From Enorma burkinafasonensis (GTDB lineage Bacteria; Actinomycetota; Coriobacteriia; Coriobacteriales; Coriobacteriaceae), in assembly GCF_902150035.1 (NCBI RefSeq), contig NZ_LR597502.1, positions 1 through 64,000 on the forward strand: a stretch of DNA of 64,000 bases, read 5' to 3'. Positions 1-7,723 of the stretch are shown here, piece by piece. Position 1 is the stretch's first letter; every line of letters starts with the position of its first letter. The position numbers were made by a program, and so were the translations under genes. The notes beneath the pieces were generated by a model that searched no databases, was not told the DNA's origin, and was given only the letters and a program-made list of their open reading frames with translations.

Positions 1-83
1 CCGGTGTCCCGGGCGATCGAGGCGACGGTCGCCCCGTTCCTCCCGAGCTTTCTGATATCGTCGATCTTGTCCACGCCGATCAT
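1..83 (-). CDS. istA: IS21-like transposase IstA, N-terminal fragment (cut by window edge)
   Basis: Read on the minus strand, an ATG at 83 opens a frame that runs out of the window. The visible 27 residues begin MIGVDKIDDIRKLG and end VASIARDT, the pattern of the helix-turn-helix that opens IstA transposases, which bind the ends of the element and catalyse transposition together with the ATPase IstB. A purine-rich ribosome-binding site (AGAGAGGA) lies just upstream of the ATG. Only the first part of the DNA-binding domain is visible, so the family call rests on that helix and on the tandem repeats next to it. A resolvase or another HTH protein with a similar N-terminus is possible. Confidence 0.55.
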   Translation of the reverse strand, partial: MIGVDKIDDIRKLGRNGATVASIARDT

Positions 84-155
84 TTCCTCTCTGGCCCCCA
101 ATCGTCGTAACCGAAGCAACGACAACGGTAGGCCGAACGGGACGGTCGGCGTGCC

Positions 156-224
156 CGCGCTCAGACCCGAAACTTTTTCGCGCTCATTCCCGAAAGATCA
201 CCGCGCCCAAACCCGCAAGACGGA
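156..224. repeat. Three tandem 23-bp repeats in the IS end
   Basis: Units start at 156, 179 and 202. The first two share CGCGCTCA followed three bases later by CCGAAA; the third reads CGCGCCCA and CCGCAA in the same register. The exact 23-bp period places every unit on the same DNA face after about two helical turns, as expected for an array of transposase-binding sites. Confidence 0.6.
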
Positions 225-238
225 GGCTATCAAACACA

Positions 239-641
239 TTTTTGTTGCGATACATCGGTCATCCGTCCAATTGAGAGCGACTTCCGCTCTTCAAGTTTTG
301 GGCGGCGAGTTCTTCATTCCTGTTTAAACAAACAACTTCAATCATCTTTCGTCATCGTCTATACGTGACTGGATAATCCCTCTATTCAAGACTCGTGAAC
401 TTCTATTCCGATATTTGCAACCGTCATCCATCATTACCGTTGCAAGCGAGTTTAAAGTCAATTTCTGGGATATACGTAATATCTGATGAAGTATGCAGAA
501 CAATCTATTCGATGCATGAATATTGGGAACTATTCATACTTGTTCGTTTTTGGTGCAGTGCTTGTCCGCTGATTCGGACAATATGATTCGTTGAGGTCTA
601 TATCCGCGGTTGGCATGATGAATCTATGAAAGGAGTCGTGA
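239..641. other. AT-rich intergenic region upstream of the beta-glucoside operon
   Basis: About 400 bases with no convincing gene. Short open frames here lack ribosome-binding sites. The DNA is much more AT-rich than the surrounding genes. It contains one clear palindrome (562-581) beside a TATGAT hexamer and ends with the ribosome-binding site of the regulator (AAAGGAG shortly before 642). Confidence 0.6.
562..587 (+). promoter_or_regulatory. Palindrome adjoining a -10-like hexamer (candidate operator/promoter)
   Basis: TTGTCCG and CGGACAA form a perfect 7-bp inverted repeat around a 6-base centre (562-581), followed directly by TATGAT (582-587). The left arm itself looks like a -35 element, but its 14-base distance from TATGAT is short for a sigma-70-type promoter. 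The position suggests an operator for the PTS operon or self-regulation by the downstream regulator. This is inference from position only. Confidence 0.35.
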
Positions 642-2567
642 ATGTCTGACCGCATTATCGCTGTTATCGATTTGCTGCAGCAGGCACATGGCCTCCTCAG
701 GATCAACGAGCTCTCCGCTCAGCTCGGAGTAGGCGATCGGTCGGTAAGGCGCTACATCCAGAAGGCTAACTCCCTGTTGGATGGCTCAGCGAAGATCAAT
801 GCTGTACGACCCGGTCTCTATCAGCTCAAGATCTACGATCAAGATGAGTTCTCCCAAGCGCTCAATCGCGCCAAGCATATCTCGGCTGCGCCGGATTCGC
901 CTGAAGAGCGCGTCTCATATCTGGTAAACGACCTTCTGTCGAGAACCGATTGGGTGACGCTCGATACGCTCGCGCAGATACTCTACGTCTCGCGTCGCAC
1001 GATCTCAACGGACTTGCGCGAGGTCGAGTCCATGCTCGCGCGATTCGATCTCTCATTGGAGAGCCGCCCGTACCGCGGTATCCGTGTGGTCGGGGATGAG
1101 GCACGCAAGCGGCTGTGCCTGTCCAGCATGGCATTTCAGCGCATGATCGATTCGCAGGGCGAGAGCTCTCGCGGCGTCACGGTGGAGAGCATCAAGGACT
1201 GTGTCGATCGAGCGCTCGAGGGCAAGCACCTTGCGTTCAGCGCCATCAACTACCATAACCTCCTGGTGCATATCGCCATTGCGGTCATGCGCATCCGCGC
1301 GCATGCGTATGTGCCGATGGAGGGTACGGACCTCGAACATATCAGGGGTACACGGGCTTATGCGGCTGCGCAGGATGTCGCCGGCGAGCTGACGGTACGC
1401 TTCGATGTCGATCTTCCTTCCGAGGAAATCGCCTATATCGCCCTCCATCTCGCAGGGAAGCAGATGCCTGTCGAGGGGTCCGCCTCGCAGCCTTCGGGCC
1501 CGGATCGGCAGCTTGCCGCGATCTCCGATGAGGTCTGGGATGTTGTTTCCGATATGGTCGATGTCGTCTGGAGCATCTATCAGATCGATTTCCACGATGA
1601 CCTTGAGCTCCGCATGAACCTTGCGCGCCATGTGGCCCCGCTGTCGATCCGCCTGCGTCATCACATGGTCGCGGAGAACCCTCTTACCGACGAGATCCGC
1701 GCGCGCTTCCCGTTGGCGTGGTCCATGGCGGTGGACGCATCGCACGTGCTCGAGCGCCGCTACGGGTCCGAGCTCCAGGCTCCCGAGATCGGCTATCTCG
1801 CGCTCGCGTTCGCGCTCGCCATCGAGCGCTCCGGCAGCGAACCGCCGAAGAAGAGTGTGCTCATCGTTTGCGCCTCCGGTGCCGGGACGGCAAGGCTGCT
1901 CGAGTACCGTTGCCGCAAGGAGTTCGGCGCATATGTCGACTCCATCAGGACGTGCGACGTCAGCCAGGTCGAGCGCATGGACTTTTCCGGCATCGACTAT
2001 GTGTTCACCACGGTCCCGCTCGGGATCGAGGTTCCGGTCCCGGTGCGCGAGGTAAGCGCGTTCCTCGATCCCTCCGATGTCGTCGACATCATCGAGCTGT
2101 TGCGCAGGGACTGTCCCGAAGGTCTGCTGCGGTACTTCCCCCATGAGCTCTTCTTTGGGCATATGGCCGGAGAGTCCAAGGAAGAGGTTCTCAGCGCGCT
2201 GGTCGATAAAGCGATCGAGCATTTCGGGCTCAATGAGGAGTTCCGCGAGCTCGTGTTCGAGCGCGAATCCATCGCCCCGACAGCCTTCGGCAACCGCGTC
2301 GCGCTGCCGCATCCGGCGCGCGCCGTGGCGGGCGTGCCGTTCGTCGCGGTGGGGCTACTCGAGCACTCAATCGCCTGGGGCTCCCATGAGGTACAGGCGG
2401 TCTTCCTCGTCTCGTTTTCCAACGATCCTGGATTCAATCCAGATGAATTCAACGACGGCATTGCCGCCTTGCTCTCAAGCGAGGAGGCGATCGGCCGCCT
2501 CCTCGAAGAGCGAAGCTATGAAACGCTCCAGGCGCTACTCAGCCCAGCTGGGGATGCGCGCCGATAG
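642..2567 (+). CDS. PRD-containing PTS transcriptional regulator (LicR/MtlR type)
   Basis: This 641-residue protein has the order typical of DNA-binding PTS-regulated activators: an N-terminal HTH (about 5-60), a second HTH (about 85-145), two PTS regulation domains (about 175-275 and 290-395), an EIIB-like domain with the phosphorylatable Cys in VLIVCASGAGT (about 405), and a C-terminal EIIA-like domain with the active His in GNRVALPHPAR. In this family PTS phosphorylation sets activity, and the protein activates a neighbouring sugar operon. PRD1 has its usual histidines (NLLVHIA, YIALHLAG). PRD2 keeps the first (NLARHVAP), but the second falls in EIGYLALAFALAIER, where an Ala replaces the usual His. 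The ATG at 642 follows AAAGGAG. It lies directly upstream of the phospho-beta-glucosidase and EIIC genes, so it very probably controls them. Confidence 0.9.
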   Translation: MSDRIIAVIDLLQQAHGLLRINELSAQLGVGDRSVRRYIQKANSLLDGSAKINAVRPGLYQLKIYDQDEFSQALNRAKHISAAPDSPEERVSYLVNDLLSRTDWVTLDTLAQILYVSRRTISTDLREVESMLARFDLSLESRPYRGIRVVGDEARKRLCLSSMAFQRMIDSQGESSRGVTVESIKDCVDRALEGKHLAFSAINYHNLLVHIAIAVMRIRAHAYVPMEGTDLEHIRGTRAYAAAQDVAGELTVRFDVDLPSEEIAYIALHLAGKQMPVEGSASQPSGPDRQLAAISDEVWDVVSDMVDVVWSIYQIDFHDDLELRMNLARHVAPLSIRLRHHMVAENPLTDEIRARFPLAWSMAVDASHVLERRYGSELQAPEIGYLALAFALAIERSGSEPPKKSVLIVCASGAGTARLLEYRCRKEFGAYVDSIRTCDVSQVERMDFSGIDYVFTTVPLGIEVPVPVREVSAFLDPSDVVDIIELLRRDCPEGLLRYFPHELFFGHMAGESKEEVLSALVDKAIEHFGLNEEFRELVFERESIAPTAFGNRVALPHPARAVAGVPFVAVGLLEHSIAWGSHEVQAVFLVSFSNDPGFNPDEFNDGIAALLSSEEAIGRLLEERSYETLQALLSPAGDARR

Positions 2568-2630
2568 GGTATCTCGGCGCCGGGCCCGCGCCAGATCATA
2601 GGTAAGTCCGATGGATTGGAAGGAGAGGAC

Positions 2631-4052
2631 ATGGCGGTAGACAAGAGCTTCCTTTGGGGCGGCGCCACGGCGTCGTATCAATGCGAGGGCGCTTGGGATG
2701 CCGATGGCAAGGTCGAGTCTATTTGGGACTGGTACCTGCACGAGCGCGAACTCCCTGATGCCGATGTGGCATGCGACCACTATCACCGCTTCAGGGAGGA
2801 TATCGCCCTCGCGAAGGCGGGCGGCCACACGGCATACCGCTTCTCGCTCGCTTGGCCGCGCATTATCAGCGACCGCGAGGGCACCGTCAACCCGCGCGGC
2901 ATCGCGTTCTACAACGACCTCATCGACTGCTGCGTCGAGGCGGGCATCGAGCCGTATGTGACGATCTTCCACTGGGACCTTCCCATGTATTGGGAGGAGC
3001 TCGGCGGCTGGACGAATGATGCGACGGCGCTCGCTTTCGAGCACTACGCCCGCGTGTGCTTCGACGCCTTCGGCGACCGCGTACGCTTCTGGGTGACCAT
3101 GAACGAGCCGAAGTGGGTTACGTCGCGCGGCTACATGGGCGGCGATTACCCGCCGTTCCATACGGATGTCCAGGAGTATATCAAGGCCGGTTTCCACATC
3201 ATGCTGGCGAGCGCGCTCGGCGTGAAGGCGTTCCGCGAGGGTGGCTATCCGGGTACGATCGGCATCGTGCACAGCTACACGCCGGTCTACGGCGTCGATG
3301 ATGACATCGAGACCAAGATCGCCGTGCGCTACGCGGACAACTTCAACAACAACTGGGTGCTCGATACCGCCGTGTTCGGCGAGCCGCCCATCGACCTCAT
3401 CGCCGAGCTCGCCAAGAGCTACGACGTCTCGTGCATGAAGCCCGAGTACCTGAAGATCATGCGCGAGAACACCGTCGATTTCCTGGGGCTCAACTACTAC
3501 TCGAGCGCCGACATCAAGAAGTACGAAGAGGGCGAGAGCTGCGTCACCTTCAACACGAAGGGCAAGGGCGGCGGCCGGAGCAAGATCGTCGTCAAGGGTT
3601 GGTTCGAGCAGGTGAACAGCCCTAAGCGTAAGGCGACCGAATGGGGTATGGAGATCAACCCCGAGGGGCTCTACTGGGGTCTCAAGCGCGCATGGAAGAA
3701 GTACCAGGTGCCGATCTTCCTTACCGAGAACGGCATGGGCTGCTACGAGGAGATCGGCGACGAACCGGTAGACGATGCCTACCGCATCGCGTTTCTCCAG
3801 GACCACATCGCGGCGCTGCTCGACGCCATGGACGACGGCGTCGACATGCGCGGGTACTTCGTGTGGTCGCTCATGGACCTCTATTCGTGGATCAGCGGCA
3901 TGGAGAAGCGCTACGGCCTCATCGGCGTGCAGGACGGCACGTTGAAGCGCGTCCCCAAGCGTTCCTATGGCTGGTTCAAGGAGGTAATCGAATCGGGCGG
4001 CGACATCGTCGACCGATCGAAGTACAAGTCGGATGACATGGCAACCGAGTAA
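2631..4052 (+). CDS. 6-phospho-beta-glucosidase (glycoside hydrolase family 1)
   Basis: This 473-residue GH1 enzyme would hydrolyse the phosphorylated disaccharide or aryl-glucoside delivered by the adjacent PTS, giving glucose 6-phosphate and glucose or an aglycone. The acid/base Glu lies in TMNEPKWV and the nucleophile in FLTENGMG. Near the C-terminus SWISGMEKRYG has Ser-Trp where plain beta-glucosidases have Glu-Trp, and the Lys/Tyr that follow fit a phosphate-binding pocket, so 6-phospho substrates are favoured. I placed the start at ATG 2631 because GGAAGGAGAGG lies just upstream; an in-frame TTG at 2616 overlaps that site. The gene is 63 bp after the regulator and 17 bp before EIIC. Whether the natural sugar is cellobiose or another beta-glucoside cannot be read from the sequence. 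Confidence 0.9.
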   Translation: MAVDKSFLWGGATASYQCEGAWDADGKVESIWDWYLHERELPDADVACDHYHRFREDIALAKAGGHTAYRFSLAWPRIISDREGTVNPRGIAFYNDLIDCCVEAGIEPYVTIFHWDLPMYWEELGGWTNDATALAFEHYARVCFDAFGDRVRFWVTMNEPKWVTSRGYMGGDYPPFHTDVQEYIKAGFHIMLASALGVKAFREGGYPGTIGIVHSYTPVYGVDDDIETKIAVRYADNFNNNWVLDTAVFGEPPIDLIAELAKSYDVSCMKPEYLKIMRENTVDFLGLNYYSSADIKKYEEGESCVTFNTKGKGGGRSKIVVKGWFEQVNSPKRKATEWGMEINPEGLYWGLKRAWKKYQVPIFLTENGMGCYEEIGDEPVDDAYRIAFLQDHIAALLDAMDDGVDMRGYFVWSLMDLYSWISGMEKRYGLIGVQDGTLKRVPKRSYGWFKEVIESGGDIVDRSKYKSDDMATE

Positions 4053-4069
4053 CGGAAAGGACGGATCTC

Positions 4070-5374
4070 ATGGCATCGATCAACGAGACGATTGAGCGGA
4101 AGCTTCTGCCGATCGCGAACAAGATGGCCAACTGGCGCTATCTCAAGGCGATTCGCGACTCGTTCCTCACACTCCTGCCCATCACCCTCACGGGTGGCAT
4201 CGCGTCGGTCCTCGGCGCGGCGCCGTTCGCCAAGGAGGAGGCCGAGGGCTTCTTCTATGTGTGGGCGGTGTTCGCCGAGAACGCGAACTTCATCCTCACC
4301 TGGATCAACACCGTGACCATCGGTGCGCTGGCTTTCTACTTCGGCATCGGCATCACGTACTATCTGTGCCGTCACTACAAGATCCACCCGTTCACGCCGC
4401 TACTCGTGAACATCGTGGGTTTCCTCATGCTCGTGGTGGGGCCGCAGACGCTCGGCTGGGACGGCACGATAGCCGACCTGAGCTATATCGGCGGCAAGGG
4501 CCTCATCCCCGCCATGATCATCTCCATCTTCACGGTGGAGGCGTACCGCTTCATGACCGCCAAGAACTTCGGCCGCATCAAGATGCCGCCGAGCGTTCCC
4601 GAGGTCCTGAGTGATACGTTCGCGAACATGGTTCCCTGCATCGTCATCATCCTGGTGTTCTCGCTCGGCTTCGTGCTCTTCCACAGCATGGGCACCACGA
4701 TGGCGGGCTTCCTGTACATGGTCATCGCCCCGTCGTTCGCCGCGTCCGACAATATCGTCTTCCTGACGCTCGTGATCCTCGTCACGCACTTCCTGTTCTT
4801 CTTCGGCATCCATGACACCGCCATCACCGGTTTCGTCGGTCCCATCCGCGAGAGCAACCTCGCCGTGAACGCCGCCGCGCAGCTCGCCGGCGAGCCCCTG
4901 CAGTTCATCTACACCACGCCGTTCTGGGTGTACTTCGTGATCATCGGCGGGTGCGGCAGCGTGCTGGCGCTCGGTATCCTGCTGCTGCGCTCCAAGTCGA
5001 AGATGTGCAAGTACGTTGGCCGCATCGGCATCATCCCGAGCTTCTTCGGCATCAACGAGCCGATCGTCTTCGGCCTGCCTGTCGTGCTGAACCCCATCTT
5101 CTTCATCCCGTTCATGCTCGCCCCGCTGGTGAACGGCATCGCCGCCTACCTGCTCATGAGCGCCGGGATTCTGGAGAAGACGTTCGCGCTCCTCTCGTGG
5201 AACATGCCCAACATCTTCGGTGCGTTCCTCTCCACCATGGACTGGAAGGGTGTGGTCTTCATCATCGTGTTCACAATCGTCGACGCGCTGATCTACTACC
5301 CGTTCTTCAAGGTGTACGAGAAGCAGCAGATCCAGCTCGAAACCGAGGGCGAGGGCGAGGAAGACGATGAGTAA
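4070..5374 (+). CDS. celB: PTS lactose/cellobiose-family EIIC permease
   Basis: This 434-residue integral membrane protein is the sugar-transporting subunit of a lactose/cellobiose-type phosphotransferase system. Hydrophobic segments run through nearly the whole chain, and INEPIVFGLPVVLNP near residue 325-340 is the conserved NEP(I/V)(I/V)FG loop of this EIIC family. The N-terminal ASINETIERKLLPIANKM is the usual amphipathic start, and the C-terminus is a short acidic tail. It works with the separate EIIA and EIIB proteins encoded just downstream; the EIIA start codon overlaps its end by 8 bp. Neighbouring 6-phospho-beta-glucosidase points to a beta-glucoside substrate, but the exact sugar is inferred. 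Confidence 0.9.
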   Translation: MASINETIERKLLPIANKMANWRYLKAIRDSFLTLLPITLTGGIASVLGAAPFAKEEAEGFFYVWAVFAENANFILTWINTVTIGALAFYFGIGITYYLCRHYKIHPFTPLLVNIVGFLMLVVGPQTLGWDGTIADLSYIGGKGLIPAMIISIFTVEAYRFMTAKNFGRIKMPPSVPEVLSDTFANMVPCIVIILVFSLGFVLFHSMGTTMAGFLYMVIAPSFAASDNIVFLTLVILVTHFLFFFGIHDTAITGFVGPIRESNLAVNAAAQLAGEPLQFIYTTPFWVYFVIIGGCGSVLALGILLLRSKSKMCKYVGRIGIIPSFFGINEPIVFGLPVVLNPIFFIPFMLAPLVNGIAAYLLMSAGILEKTFALLSWNMPNIFGAFLSTMDWKGVVFIIVFTIVDALIYYPFFKVYEKQQIQLETEGEGEEDDE

Positions 5375-5705
5375 CGACACGACGATGGACGAGGTCCAGC
5401 TTGCCTGCTTCGACATCATCGCGCACGTGGGCGAGGCCAAGTCGTGCTACATGGAGGCGCTCCGTGCGGCGCGCGCCGGCGAGTTCGACCGCGTCGACGA
5501 GCTCATCCAGAAGGGTTCCGAGCTGTTCGTCGAGGGGCACAACACGCACATGGCGCTCATCCAGCGCGAGGCCGAAACAGGTGACGTCCCTTCGTCCCTC
5601 ATGCTCATGCACGCGGAGTCCCAGCTCATGGATGGAGAGAGCTGCAAGACCTACGTCAAGGAGTTCATCGAGGTCTATCGCGAGCTCAGCGAGCTGAGAT
5701 CCTAG
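5367..5705 (+). CDS. PTS lactose/cellobiose-family EIIA
   Basis: This 112-residue three-helix protein passes phosphate from HPr to EIIB. The conserved block LFVEGHNTHMALIQREAE and the following LMLMHAESQLMD match the family, and His82 aligns with the phosphorylated histidine. In the usual motif HxQDH the Asp binds a metal ion in the trimer core; here the motif reads HAESQ, so both that Asp and the second His are replaced. The start overlaps the end of EIIC by 8 bp, which implies translational coupling. Unlike most related operons, EIIB follows after a 180-bp gap that contains a hairpin. Confidence 0.88.
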   Translation: MSNDTTMDEVQLACFDIIAHVGEAKSCYMEALRAARAGEFDRVDELIQKGSELFVEGHNTHMALIQREAETGDVPSSLMLMHAESQLMDGESCKTYVKEFIEVYRELSELRS

Positions 5706-5745
5706 GCTAACAAGTGCGCCTGCCGCGTCGCTTGCAGGGTATCGT

Positions 5746-5773
5746 GGGCGGCGGTCCCTCCCCACCGCCGCCC
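5746..5773 (+). other. Strong intercistronic hairpin between EIIA and EIIB
   Basis: GGGCGGCGGT (5746-5755) and ACCGCCGCCC (5764-5773) pair perfectly around an 8-base loop. No U-run follows, so it is unlikely to be a simple terminator. It may stabilise or process the operon mRNA, or set the EIIB level independently. The rest of the 180-bp gap shows nothing else. Confidence 0.5.
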
Positions 5774-5885
5774 TGATCCAGGTTTCACGCGACACAGGTC
5801 GCGCGAGTGGGCTCGGGGTCGTTCACCGCGAGCCATGAAGGCGGTCCGACGGAAGTCGTCGGGCACGAGCAAAGGAGTGTTTGCT

Positions 5886-6194
5886 ATGGAAAAGATCATG
5901 CTGGTCTGCAACGGCGGGATGTCGACGAGCATCATGGCCCGCCAGATCCGCGAGGCTTCCGAAGGCCGCTACGAGGTCAAGGCGTACTCCGAGAGCGTCT
6001 ACGCGAACAACCTCGAGGACGACATCAAGGTGATCCTCATCGCCCCGCAGATCCGTTTCCTGGTGGATGACATCCAGAAGATCGCCGGCCCGAATCGCGT
6101 GGTCCAGGCGATCGACATGCAGACCTACGGGCTCATGGACGGCAAGAAGGTCACGAAGCTCATCGACAAGATCTACAAGGAGCACAACCTGTAG
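5886..6194 (+). CDS. PTS lactose/cellobiose-family EIIB
   Basis: This 102-residue protein carries the phosphocysteine loop MLVCNGGMSTSIMA, with the active Cys near residue 8, and has the size of a stand-alone EIIB of the lactose/cellobiose family. It takes phosphate from EIIA and gives it to the sugar bound by EIIC. I chose ATG 5886 because an AAAGGAGT ribosome-binding site precedes it and the P-loop normally begins a few residues from the N-terminus; a start at 5835 would add 17 residues with no counterpart in the family. It is the last gene of the operon, and a strong terminator follows. Confidence 0.92.
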   Translation: MEKIMLVCNGGMSTSIMARQIREASEGRYEVKAYSESVYANNLEDDIKVILIAPQIRFLVDDIQKIAGPNRVVQAIDMQTYGLMDGKKVTKLIDKIYKEHNL

Positions 6195-6277
6195 CGATCG
6201 GTGCCGGCTGCCGCGGCCGATCGCGGCCCGGCGGTCGTCAGGTCGTCCAGCCATCGATCCCGCGTCCATGCGAGCGG

Positions 6278-6309
6278 AAAAGAGCCTTTGGATTTCCAAA
6301 GGCTCTTTT
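6278..6309 (+). terminator. Rho-independent terminator of the PTS operon
   Basis: AAAAGAGCCTTTGG and CCAAAGGCTCTTTT form a perfect 14-bp stem with a 4-base loop; the 3' arm supplies the T-run. The symmetry would let it act on both strands. Confidence 0.9.
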
Positions 6310-6409
6310 GCTATCTAGCGCGCCTGTTGCGTGCGATGGACTATGATACCTAGGCGTTTCCTACCGACATCCGCACTCAAATCGAACTCGTTTTGGTGGT
6401 TTCAACCTG

Positions 6410-7057
6410 ATGGATACCGTTTTCGTCATCGGCACGATAGCTTCGGGCAAGTCGACGGCCGCCCGCTACTTCGAGCGCCTCGGCGCCCGCCGCATCGACC
6501 TCGACCGCTTCGCTAAGGACCTCTACCTTCCGGGCTCCGAGCTCGTGGGCGAGCTGGCCGCTGAATTCGGCGTCGAGGTCATAAGCGAGGACGGCGGCAT
6601 TGACACCAAGCGCCTTGCCGCACGGGCCTTCGGGACCGCGGAATCCACGGTGCGTCTCAACGAGATCGTCCATCCCGTGCTGCGGGAACGCCTGGCGCAG
6701 GTGCTGCTTCCCGTGCCCTGCGCGTCGATGGCCGCTCCCCGCTGCCCGTTCACGGTCGTCGAGGCGTCGGTGCCCGCAGCCGTGCGCGACCTCTTCCCGC
6801 TCGCCGACGAGGTCCTCGCCATCGTCGCCCCGCTCGAGGTGCGCCGTTCGCGCGCGATCGGGCGCGGCATGGACCCTGCGGACTTCGACCGCAGGGCGGC
6901 GCTGCAGCCCTCCGACGAGGGGATCGCGGCCATGGCGACCTCCGTCATCGAGAACACCTTCGAGGACGAGGACGGCTTCACCGGTGCGCTCAGGCGATGG
7001 CTGCTTGCACGCGGCGTCGCGATCGATGCCGACGAGGCGGCGGTGTCCCATGCCTAG
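6410..7057 (+). CDS. coaE: Dephospho-CoA kinase
   Basis: This 215-residue P-loop kinase phosphorylates the 3'-hydroxyl of dephospho-CoA, the last step of coenzyme A synthesis in the cytoplasm. The Walker A motif GTIASGKST lies at residues 8-16, followed by the conserved RIDLDRFAKDLY and, further on, LNEIVHPVLRERL, all typical of CoaE. No clear Shine-Dalgarno site precedes ATG 6410. A TATGAT hexamer at 6342-6347 may belong to its promoter, but I found no matching -35. Its 3' end overlaps the transglycosylase gene by 8 bp, so the two are probably co-translated. Confidence 0.9.
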   Translation: MDTVFVIGTIASGKSTAARYFERLGARRIDLDRFAKDLYLPGSELVGELAAEFGVEVISEDGGIDTKRLAARAFGTAESTVRLNEIVHPVLRERLAQVLLPVPCASMAAPRCPFTVVEASVPAAVRDLFPLADEVLAIVAPLEVRRSRAIGRGMDPADFDRRAALQPSDEGIAAMATSVIENTFEDEDGFTGALRRWLLARGVAIDADEAAVSHA

Positions 7058-7679
7058 CCTTTTGCTCTCGTCGCGTCCGCGCTTCCTCGCCTGGTACCGC
7101 ATGCTGCCCTTGGTGGCGGTGCTTATCTTCGGCGTCTGCGCCTGGGTGTACTCCTATGCCCCGACGCCCTTGCTCGGCTGGATGTACCCCTTGAAGTACG
7201 AGGACTATATCGCCGAGGCCAGCGCCCGCTACGATGTCGACCCCTTCCTTGTCGCGGCGGTCATCGAGGCTGAGTCCAACTGGGATGCCGGCGCGCGCTC
7301 GGCCCGCGGTGCCGAGGGCCTCATGCAGGTGATGCCCGCGACGGCCCGCGATATGGTCGCGCTCGAGTTCGTCGACGGGGAGGCCTACCCGGCAGACGAC
7401 CTCTTCGACCCCCGCGTCAACATCGAGTACGGGTGCGCCTACCTGTCGTATCTGCTCGAATACTTCGACGGGTCGGTCGACCGCGCCATCGCCGCCTACA
7501 ACGGCGGCATGGGCAACGTCGACGAATGGGCCGACGAGGGCACGGCGCTGCACAACGCCATCACGTTCCCCGAGACCCAGGCGTATCTCATACGTGTCAC
7601 CAACGCGCACATGCGCTATCGTGAACTCTACGGGGACCGCTTCGTCCCCGACGGGTCCCGGGGCAGCGCACCCATCTAG
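7050..7679 (+). CDS. Membrane-anchored lytic transglycosylase (SLT domain)
   Basis: This 209-residue protein has one N-terminal membrane segment (about 18-40) and an SLT domain (about 55-190) with the catalytic Glu in IEAESNWD, then GLMQVMP and AYNGGMGNV, the standard family motifs. It cleaves peptidoglycan glycan strands outside the cytoplasmic membrane, forming 1,6-anhydro ends. ATG 7050 lies within the end of coaE (8-bp overlap) and was chosen because the membrane anchor begins there; the open frame extends upstream only as out-of-frame coaE DNA. Size and order resemble the small coaE-linked SLT proteins of related actinobacteria. Confidence 0.88.
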   Translation: MPSLLLSSRPRFLAWYRMLPLVAVLIFGVCAWVYSYAPTPLLGWMYPLKYEDYIAEASARYDVDPFLVAAVIEAESNWDAGARSARGAEGLMQVMPATARDMVALEFVDGEAYPADDLFDPRVNIEYGCAYLSYLLEYFDGSVDRAIAAYNGGMGNVDEWADEGTALHNAITFPETQAYLIRVTNAHMRYRELYGDRFVPDGSRGSAPI

Positions 7680-7723
7680 GCGGGGCCCGCACACGGTGCC
7701 ATAGATCCAAAAGGAGGGGCTTC

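Larger units (their letters stand above)
1..238 (-). mobile_element. End of an IS21-family-like insertion sequence (partial)
   Basis: The segment holds the start of a minus-strand gene that resembles the IS21 IstA transposase (1-83) and, upstream of it, three tandem 23-bp repeats (156-224). Known IS21 members carry several repeated transposase-binding sites inside each end, upstream of istA, so the arrangement fits. The outer boundary near 238 is a guess, taken from a TGTTTG sequence on the minus strand and the change to AT-rich DNA beyond it. The rest of the element lies outside the window. Confidence 0.5.

Noticed and set aside
4-327. Open frame of 107 codons at the window start, plus strand
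   Set aside because: It overlaps the IS end, and the minus-strand IstA-like start is better supported; no ribosome-binding site or family match.
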